Part shown: positions 5,250 to 9,483 of the stretch, piece by piece
Layout of the letters: every line of letters begins with the position of its first letter
Numbering within the stretch: position 1 is the stretch's first letter
Made by a program: the position numbers and the translations under genes
Notes under the pieces: generated by a model
Seen by the model: the letters and a program-made list of their open reading frames with translations, nothing else
Told to the model about the DNA's origin: nothing
Database searches by the model: none
Source of the DNA: Candidatus Woesearchaeota archaeon
GTDB lineage: Archaea; Nanobdellota; Nanobdellia; Woesearchaeales; UBA525
DNA length: 9,483 nt
Direction of reading: 5' to 3'
Assembly: GCA_013331575.1 (NCBI GenBank)
Contig: DUGD01000025.1
Span: 3,907-13,389 of the forward strand

Positions 5250-5391
5250 CTCACTTCGCTGCGGCAAGAGCGCGCACAATGTTGGCGCCTGCATCACCTA
5301 TTGAGTGTTAGCACCCACGAAGCGAGGGAACAAAGTTCCCTGCTCCAGGAAACCTGCAGTTTCCTCGGACTTCAAAACCCTGCCAAGGCAG
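5250..5391. repeat. Structured spacer with hairpins related to the large array
   Basis: CTC-A-CTTCG (5250-5258) pairs with CGAAG-C-GAG (5318-5326) around one mismatch. The right arm runs into the hairpin AGGGAAC-AAA-GTTCCCT (5325-5341), followed by AGGAAAC-CTGCA-GTTTCCT (5347-5365) and CTGCC-AA-GGCAG (5380-5391). The GGGAAC/GTTCCC and GGAAAC/GTTTCC arms are the same as those at 1704-1718 and 1780-1799. Near-identical words GTTGGCGCC and GTTAGCACC lie inside the outer stem. No gene is visible in this spacer. Confidence 0.6.
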
Positions 5392-5428
5392 CGATACTAA
5401 CTATTTTGCCTCTTTCCCCGTCTAAACC

Positions 5429-5436
5429 TTTATAAA
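5429..5436 (+). promoter_or_regulatory. TATA box for the DUF58 gene
   Basis: TTTATAAA about 39 bases before ATG 5472, predicting a leader of roughly 12-15 bases. The GTG at 5448 lies too close to the box to be on the mRNA in a useful position. Confidence 0.6.
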
Positions 5437-5471
5437 CCGTACTCGCTGTGGTGCAGCAAGAAGTGGTGGGC

Positions 5472-6371
5472 ATGACTATCAAGAAACTCGATCTGGATCT
5501 CATCCCGCAACTGAAATCCAAAGAGGTCCGTGCTAAACGCAAGGTGCTCGCGAGGATCCTCGAGGGCAGTTGGACCGCTCTTCTCAAAGGCAGGGGTATG
5601 GAGTTTGCCGGTTTCCGGAAGTACACCTACGGTGACGACGCTAGCCGTATCGATTGGGGCGCCTCTTTGCGCGCGAAAGACACACTCATCCGCGAGTTCG
5701 AGGAGTACAAGAGCGTCAATGTCCTTTTCGTGCTCGATCTCTCGAATACGATGCTGTTCTCCAGCCAGAAGAAGATGAAGGCGGAATATGCGGCGGAAGT
5801 CGTGTTCAACCTCGCAGTCGCCATCCTTGATAACGGCGATAGCGTCGGTTATGTGCTCTTCAACACGCAAGTCGTCGCCAAGAGCATGCCGAATATCGGC
5901 AAGGAGGCTATCTATGATCTCGCGAATTCGCTCTCCAATCCCAAGAACTACGGCGGCGGGAAAGACCTCAAACGCGTCGTGAGCAGCATTGACATCATGC
6001 TCAAGCAGCGGGCGCTCATCATCCTGGTCAGCGACTTCATCGGCATGCAGCCGGGGTGGGAGAGCTATATCAAGATGCTCGCGGAGAAATTCGACCTCAT
6101 CGGTATCATGATCCGCGATCCCCGCGATAGGCAATTCCCCGAACAGGGCAGCCAGTTCCTCCTGGAGGACCCATTCAGCCAAGAACGCATGTACGTCGAC
6201 GTGAATGAGTACCGGCATCTCTTTGAGAAGGCCGTGCGGGAGGAGGAGCGGGCGATAAAAGGCGTCTTCGACGCCGCGAAAGCGGGGTTCATCAGCATCT
6301 CTACCGGCGACGATATGCTCCGTCCTATCCTCGACTACTTCAAACGGCGTAGCAACATTGTTAAATCATGA
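5472..6371 (+). CDS. DUF58 family protein (VWA-like, MoxR partner)
   Basis: A 299-residue protein from ATG 5472, chosen over GTG 5448 because of promoter spacing and the GGTGGG before it. The DUF58 signature is clear: G-R-G-M-E-F-A-G-F-R-K-Y-x-Y-G-D-D-x-S-R-I-D-W at residues 40-62, then the A-R/L-R-A-K-D...R-E-F-E-E segment. A VWA-type fold follows, with D-L-S-N-T at 89-93 in the place of the metal-binding D-x-S-x-S/T and a second Asp in V-S-D-F at about 196. No membrane helix is seen, so this is a short cytosolic form, as is common when paired with a MoxR ATPase. It presumably works with the MoxR protein and the downstream membrane VWA protein. Function beyond the family is unknown. Confidence 0.94.
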   Translation: MTIKKLDLDLIPQLKSKEVRAKRKVLARILEGSWTALLKGRGMEFAGFRKYTYGDDASRIDWGASLRAKDTLIREFEEYKSVNVLFVLDLSNTMLFSSQKKMKAEYAAEVVFNLAVAILDNGDSVGYVLFNTQVVAKSMPNIGKEAIYDLANSLSNPKNYGGGKDLKRVVSSIDIMLKQRALIILVSDFIGMQPGWESYIKMLAEKFDLIGIMIRDPRDRQFPEQGSQFLLEDPFSQERMYVDVNEYRHLFEKAVREEERAIKGVFDAAKAGFISISTGDDMLRPILDYFKRRSNIVKS

Positions 6372-6464
6372 ATGCGGAAACGAGACGAAGGAGACAAAGA
6401 CGCGCGAAGATACTGCGATATTGCAATGACATAAGCTACATAAGCTATTTTTCGGTGATATGCG
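6372..6464. other. DUF58-VWA spacer with short tandem repeat
   Basis: A 93-base spacer. ACATAAGCT occurs twice in tandem (6429-6437, 6438-6446) just before the ribosome-binding region of the VWA gene. No clear TATA box is visible, so the VWA gene is probably cotranscribed with the DUF58 gene. Confidence 0.5.
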
Positions 6465-7430
6465 ATGGCACTGTTTAGCATGACGTTCGAGAACCCGGAT
6501 TACTTGTGGTTCCTCTTCGCTATACCTTTCCTCGTCATCACGCATTTCTTCCTCTTGCGTCATGCGAAGCGGAAGGCGATGAAATTCGCCAACTTCATGA
6601 TCATCAAGCGTGTCACGGGCGAGCGGCTCATAACGAAGAACTATACCATCCTCTTCTTGCGTATCGCGATCATCACGTGCGCCATCCTCGCGGTCGCCCA
6701 GACACACCTCTGGTACGAGGGACGCACGAATATAGATGAGTATGTCATCGCTATCGACACAAGCGCGAGCATGACTGCTGAGGATTTCGACCCGACGCGC
6801 CTTGAAGTCGCGAAACGGTATGCGTTACAATTCACGGACGCGCTCGATAAAGACACCCGCGCGGCCGTCGTGAGCTTCTCCGGTCTCACATTCATAGAGC
6901 AGGCGCTCACAGATGATCGCGCCGCGATAAAGGACGCGCTTCTCCGGCTCGAGCCTGTAGCGTCCGGAACGGACATCCCCGGCGCGATCATCACGAGCAC
7001 GAATGTCCTCATCAATTCGGAGAAGGGGCGCGCGATCATCATCATCACCGACGGTAGCAATACCATCGAGGACTATCACAGCAAGAGCATACAGCGCGCG
7101 ATAACCTATGCGAAGATGAACCGCGCGAAAGTCTATACTGTCGGTGTGGGCCGCGATATACAGTCGCCGCTCGGGTACTTGCCGCAGTACTACAACGTGA
7201 GCGCGCAGTTCAACCAGAACAATCTGGAGATCATCGCGAACGAGACTGGCGGAACGTACTATGCCGCACAGGATCCTGATGCGCTCGTGACGGCGTATAA
7301 TGATATCAAATCGAATGATCGTACGAGCACGCTCAGCATGGATCTCACCGGCGGATTGATGCTCTTGACGCTCCTCCTCCTCATGATCGAGTGGGGTCTC
7401 ATCAATACGCGCTTCAGGCTGTTGCCGTAG
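6465..7430 (+). CDS. Membrane-anchored VWA-domain protein (BatA-like)
   Basis: A 321-residue protein with two N-terminal membrane helices (about 12-31 and 60-80), a von Willebrand A domain (about 90-285) and one C-terminal helix (about 295-312). The MIDAS metal site is complete: D98-x-S100-x-S102, T169 in S-G-T-D, and D196 in I-T-D-G-S. This is the layout of BatA/YfbK-like aerotolerance-type VWA proteins encoded with MoxR and DUF58. The VWA domain presumably sits on the cytoplasmic side and binds a metal-bridged partner under control of the MoxR ATPase. GGTGAT lies 6-11 bases upstream of the ATG; an in-frame ATG at 6480 is a second option. BatB/C/D-like partners are not present in the window. 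Confidence 0.94.
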   Translation: MALFSMTFENPDYLWFLFAIPFLVITHFFLLRHAKRKAMKFANFMIIKRVTGERLITKNYTILFLRIAIITCAILAVAQTHLWYEGRTNIDEYVIAIDTSASMTAEDFDPTRLEVAKRYALQFTDALDKDTRAAVVSFSGLTFIEQALTDDRAAIKDALLRLEPVASGTDIPGAIITSTNVLINSEKGRAIIIITDGSNTIEDYHSKSIQRAITYAKMNRAKVYTVGVGRDIQSPLGYLPQYYNVSAQFNQNNLEIIANETGGTYYAAQDPDALVTAYNDIKSNDRTSTLSMDLTGGLMLLTLLLLMIEWGLINTRFRLLP

Positions 7431-7487
7431 GCATCGTTTTCGCACTGTTGATCATCCAAGTATCAAATCATCCAAGAGGTCAATACC

Positions 7488-7877
7488 ATGCTCTACCATA
7501 CCGTCGCAGCAATCATCATCGCAGTCCTCCTCGGCGAGGCGATAAAGCTCATTGTCCAGAAGGCGGCGCACGTGCCGCTACGGCCATTCCACTACGGCGG
7601 GATGCTGAGTACGCATTCGGCGGCTATCGCCGCGCTCTGTACCGGCGTCCTCGCCGAGACCGGTATCAGCTTGCTCTTCGTGGCATGCGTCGTCTTCAGC
7701 ACGATTGTCGCGCTAGATGCGTACAATGTCCGTTGGGAGGTGACGAAGCACAGTTTCGCGCTCAACGAGCGGTTCAAGACGAAAGAGTTCGAGATCGCAG
7801 GCCATACCCGCCCACAGGTGCTCGCGGGGTTGTGCCTCGGCATACTCGTGACGATACTCGTCTATATGCTGTTGTAG
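7488..7877 (+). CDS. DUF212 (divergent PAP2, YuiD-like) membrane protein
   Basis: A 129-residue protein, 57 bases after the VWA gene, with GAGGT about 7 bases before the ATG. It is mostly hydrophobic with about four helices. Family landmarks are G-G-M-L-S-T-H-S-A (38-46; most members have G-G-M-P-S-S-H-S-A), A-L-D-A-Y-N-V-R (75-82) with L-N-E further on, and G-H-T-R-P-Q-V-L-A-G (105-114). DUF212 proteins are distant relatives of PAP2 lipid phosphatases, but the catalytic activity is unproven. The Pro-to-Leu change in the first motif is a mild oddity. Probably cotranscribed with the VWA gene. Confidence 0.9.
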   Translation: MLYHTVAAIIIAVLLGEAIKLIVQKAAHVPLRPFHYGGMLSTHSAAIAALCTGVLAETGISLLFVACVVFSTIVALDAYNVRWEVTKHSFALNERFKTKEFEIAGHTRPQVLAGLCLGILVTILVYMLL

Positions 7878-7942
7878 GCATGCCTTCTTGTCATATGCTG
7901 CATTCCGTGTTCTATCGCATAGTCGTCTACTCCTCAAGTTCC

Positions 7943-7998
7943 TAGTGGCAGACTAACTATTAGTGGACTATTTGGTAGCAGATTATTTAGTGGTAGAC
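7943..7998. repeat. Degenerate short tandem repeats in a convergent spacer
   Basis: TAGTGG or a variant recurs at 7943, 7961, 7975 (TAGCAG) and 7988, three of the copies followed closely by GACTA/ACTATT-like sequence. Spacing is uneven (18, 14, 13 bases), so this is a decayed tandem repeat or simple AT-rich sequence. It lies between the 3' ends of two converging genes. The rest of 7878-8073 holds nothing else I can identify apart from the tract below. Confidence 0.4.
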
Positions 7999-8037
7999 TA
8001 TTGATTGCGCGAACTCACATTAATGAATAAGGTGTAT

Positions 8038-8060
8038 GAGAAAGAAAAATAAGAAAAGAG
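8038..8060 (-). terminator. T-rich tract (minus strand) after the SecB-like gene
   Basis: The plus strand is almost all A and G here, so the minus-strand transcript of the gene ending at 8074 runs into a T-rich stretch (CTTTTCTTATTTTTCTTTC), a typical archaeal terminator. Confidence 0.55.
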
Positions 8061-8073
8061 TGTCTTGCTGTGC

Positions 8074-8535
8074 CTACTTCTTCTTGACTTTCGTGGCCTT
8101 CACATCCTCGGCTTTGGCGCCTGCCGCTTGAGGTGCGTTCACATGTACTTTGGGCAGCGGGACTGGCGAAGGCAAGTTGAGATCCTTCGAGAGGAGAAGC
8201 GCCTGGATGTTGCAGCGGTCCAACGTGTGGTTCATGATCTGGCCCGCGAGCTGCGTCGGAAGGTTCTTGTTCTTGTTCCAGCCGTCGATGATGCTTGCCG
8301 TCTGCTTGTTGTCCACGATGACGAGGACATCGCCTTCGAGGAGGAGCGTCGCATAGTTGGGCGAGTATGTGCTTGTGAATGCGAAGCTGACGCGCACTGC
8401 GCCGCGGTCGCCCATGCCTATCTTTGCCTCTTTGACGTCTTTGAGCGAGATGTTGTTGCTGATGCTGATATTGCCGACGACTGCCTGCTTGCGTTCGGCG
8501 CTGATCTTCGTGAAATTGAAACCTACGATGCTCAT
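8074..8535 (-). CDS. Small archaeal protein, SecB-like (tentative)
   Basis: A 153-residue protein from the ATG at 8535, preferred over the ATG at 8574 because AAGGTGA lies just before it and the conserved-looking part begins M-S-I-V-G-F-N-F-T-K-I. The body alternates beta-strand-like segments (V-G-N-I-S-I-S-N-N, R-V-S-F-A-F-T-S, T-L-L-L-E-G-D-V-L-V-I) with a helix, then C-N-I-Q-A-L-L-L-S-K-D-L-N-L-P-S-P-V-P-L-P-K-V. The tail is Lys/Ala rich. The pattern reminds me of a conserved archaeal family with a SecB-like export-chaperone fold, often seen in DPANN genomes. That is from memory and not verified; the safe call is a conserved soluble archaeal protein. Confidence 0.8.
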   Translation of the reverse strand: MSIVGFNFTKISAERKQAVVGNISISNNISLKDVKEAKIGMGDRGAVRVSFAFTSTYSPNYATLLLEGDVLVIVDNKQTASIIDGWNKNKNLPTQLAGQIMNHTLDRCNIQALLLSKDLNLPSPVPLPKVHVNAPQAAGAKAEDVKATKVKKK

Positions 8536-8600
8536 GGGGTCACCTTCGCGGCGTATGTTGCGCGCGTTTTGCATTGATTTACCGTAATCACCCGGCAGTG

Positions 8601-8613
8601 ATTTATAAATATT
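8601..8613 (-). promoter_or_regulatory. TATA box for the SecB-like gene
   Basis: ATTTATAAAT in both orientations, about 26 bases from a predicted transcription start near 8580. This leaves a leader of about 45 bases containing AAGGTGA before the ATG at 8535. The ATG at 8574 would be nearly leaderless and is the alternative. Confidence 0.6.
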
Positions 8614-8877
8614 GTGGGGGTTCGTCGTTGTGCTAGGTGGATAGTTGCGGTTGCGGGATTGCGGCGTCGCAGAACTCGTCGTGGTCTTAACACGTGTGCT
8701 TCCGCTCCGACAGTCCTATCATGGGTGCAGTTACATCATCGCAACAGCGGCCCACTCGCTATCGCTCGTGGTCCTGCGGCTCGCCTGTTGTTCTCTCAGC
8801 GTTGTCGCGTTACCTTTTTGCTGCTCGCCGGCTTCAAGCTGTTTGCGATGATATGGTCGTAGGGTGTGGCGTAGATA
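8614..8877. other. Spacer without a supported gene
   Basis: Between the promoter of the SecB-like gene and the 3' end of the next leftward gene. Overlapping short plus-strand frames exist (about 68-97 codons) but they start without promoter or ribosome site and their Arg/Ser/Cys-rich products look random. TTGCGG occurs three times within 8645-8668 near a TGCG-GCGT-CGCA hairpin. No tRNA or other RNA gene is recognised. Confidence 0.45.
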
Positions 8878-9210
8878 TCAGTTACCCATGCGTTTTTTGT
8901 ACGCGTCCTCTATGCTTATGGCCTTCTCCTTTGCGATGCGCAGCACATCCCGGCGGACGTTCTCCGGTAGTTGCGAGAATCCTTTGAACTCCTCGATGCG
9001 GTACTTCGCCTCGTCCTCGAGGTTAGGCCGCACTCTCTTGTCGAGGGTGGAAAGCTCCGATTGGATGCGCTTGAATGCTGCGCCTTGGAATACTTTCGCA
9101 TCCATGCCGAGGTATCCTCGAGCATCGTTGGCGTAGAGCGTCGCGAGCACTGTATCGATAGCCTGTTTGGCGTGTTTTTTCGCGCCCGCGGTTTTCGAGT
9201 CTATCCCCAT
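8878..9210 (-). CDS. Small charged helical protein of unknown function
   Basis: A 110-residue soluble protein, predicted helical, with Lys/Arg and Glu/Asp throughout and no membrane segment. Features visible include an N-terminal A-K-K-H-A-K-Q-A-I-D stretch, a central L-G-M-D-A-K-V-F-Q-G-A-A-F region and a C-terminal L-P-E-N-V-R-R-D-V-L-R-I-A-K-E-K. I do not recognise a family. A TATA-like ATTATAAT lies about 28 bases before the ATG, so the mRNA is probably leaderless. Start, promoter and codon usage support a real gene. Confidence 0.75.
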   Translation of the reverse strand: MGIDSKTAGAKKHAKQAIDTVLATLYANDARGYLGMDAKVFQGAAFKRIQSELSTLDKRVRPNLEDEAKYRIEEFKGFSQLPENVRRDVLRIAKEKAISIEDAYKKRMGN

Positions 9211-9233
9211 GTGTGCTGTCCATGCGCAGGAGA

Positions 9234-9241
9234 ATTATAAT
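9234..9241 (-). promoter_or_regulatory. TATA box for the 110-residue protein gene
   Basis: ATTATAAT (identical on both strands) centred about 28 bases from the ATG at 9210, the same leaderless geometry as at 2792 and 4399. It lies in the 53-base gap after the small membrane protein gene, so this gene can be expressed separately. Confidence 0.6.
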
Positions 9242-9263
9242 GATTTCTATGCGACGTCACCGC

Positions 9264-9431
9264 TTATGGTCGCAATGCGGGCAGTAAGAATACTTTCGCT
9301 GCAGCAGAGAGCATGCCTAGGAGGAGGATGCAACCTATGATGATGAGCAGAATGGTGAGCGGTGTCGGTCCTTGTTGCGGTGCTTCCGTCGATCGTTCGT
9401 CTTTCTTGTCGCTTTTATGCTTTGTTGTCAT
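9264..9431 (-). CDS. 55-residue single-TM small membrane protein
   Basis: Reading the minus strand from the ATG at 9431 to the TAA at 9264 gives a 55-residue protein, short enough to be missed by common length cut-offs. The first ~24 residues are polar and charged (M-T-T-K-H-K-S-D-K-K-D-E-R-S ...), then P-L-T-I-L-L-I-I-I-G-C-I-L-L-L-G-M-L forms a clear membrane helix (about residues 24-41). A short tail ends K-V-F-L-L-P-A-L-R-P. GGAG lies about 8 bases before the ATG. The clean polar/hydrophobic division, ribosome site, and position head-to-tail before another leftward gene support it. The basic N-terminus suggests it faces the cytoplasm. No family is recognised. Confidence 0.65.
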   Translation of the reverse strand: MTTKHKSDKKDERSTEAPQQGPTPLTILLIIIGCILLLGMLSAAAKVFLLPALRP

Positions 9432-9483
9432 CGGGCGTCTCCGCAGCGTCTATCATCTGCTAGCATCTATCTTTTGTCTTGTT

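Noticed and set aside
4536..5435. Long (299-codon) plus-strand frame overlapping the Bax-inhibitor gene
   Set aside because: It is the His/Arg-rich alternate frame of a clear membrane-protein gene and continues through the T-rich terminator and hairpins.
5430..6218. 262-codon minus-strand frame opposite the DUF58 gene
   Set aside because: It is the antisense shadow of a gene with strong family motifs; His/Glu-rich product and no promoter.
8065..8577. 170-codon plus-strand frame opposite the SecB-like gene
   Set aside because: Its product is Cys/Arg/Asp-rich without domain features, while the minus strand has a promoter, ribosome site, terminator and a protein-like sequence.
8614..8987. Overlapping plus-strand frames in the 8614-8877 spacer
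   Set aside because: Three frames overlap in the same stretch with Cys/Ser/Arg-rich products and no start signals; the longest runs antisense into the 110-residue gene.

Overview
The window looks archaeal. TATA-like boxes (TTTATAAA, AATATTTAAA, ATTATAAT) sit about 25-30 bases upstream of several start codons, giving leaderless or nearly leaderless genes. T-rich tracts rather than hairpin-plus-U terminators follow some genes. The first gene encodes a very sequon-rich (N-x-S/T) membrane-anchored surface protein. Gene content (MoxR ATPase, DUF58, VWA/BatA-like protein, YccA-type Bax-inhibitor protein, small DUF212 membrane protein, SecB-like archaeal protein) and helical hypothetical proteins of a style I associate with Woesearchaeota-like genomes suggest a DPANN archaeon of medium GC. 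The phylum is an inference and cannot be fixed from this window.

Layout. 1-1364: 3' part of a glycoprotein-like surface protein, with Ig-like repeats, an acidic/Ser stalk, one membrane helix and a cytosolic tail ending in a small 'G-W' helical motif. About 1390-1917: a gene-free stretch packed with perfect or nearly perfect hairpins. It is enclosed by a long-range inverted repeat (about 28 bp, bulged) and closed by a very stable CCCCGCCC hairpin. This is the most unusual part of the window. 2091-2792 (-): an all-helical protein, divergent from the next block. 3102-7877 (+): MoxR ATPase, 7-TM Bax-inhibitor-1/YccA-type protein, DUF58, VWA protein with membrane anchors, and a DUF212 'divergent PAP2' membrane protein. 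7878-8073: convergent spacer with degenerate short repeats. 8074-9431 (-): a SecB-like small protein, an unknown 110-residue protein, and a 55-residue single-TM protein below the usual ORF length cut-off.

How the parts fit. MoxR, DUF58 and VWA proteins form a well-known chaperone-like gene set thought to act on membrane or secreted complexes. Here the set is split by the Bax-inhibitor gene. The two spacers around that gene (4141-4345 and 5250-5391) contain hairpins and short sequences shared with the big array at 1405-1917, so the array looks like the richest copy of a dispersed structured element. Inside the array, three ~55-base modules have the same two-hairpin design. In one of them three separated GCGC words have become TAC/GTAC/GTAC together, a covariation pattern that points to selected base pairing. 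The function of this element is unknown. A non-autonomous mobile element, a TnpB/omega-RNA-like relic and a new structured ncRNA family are all open.
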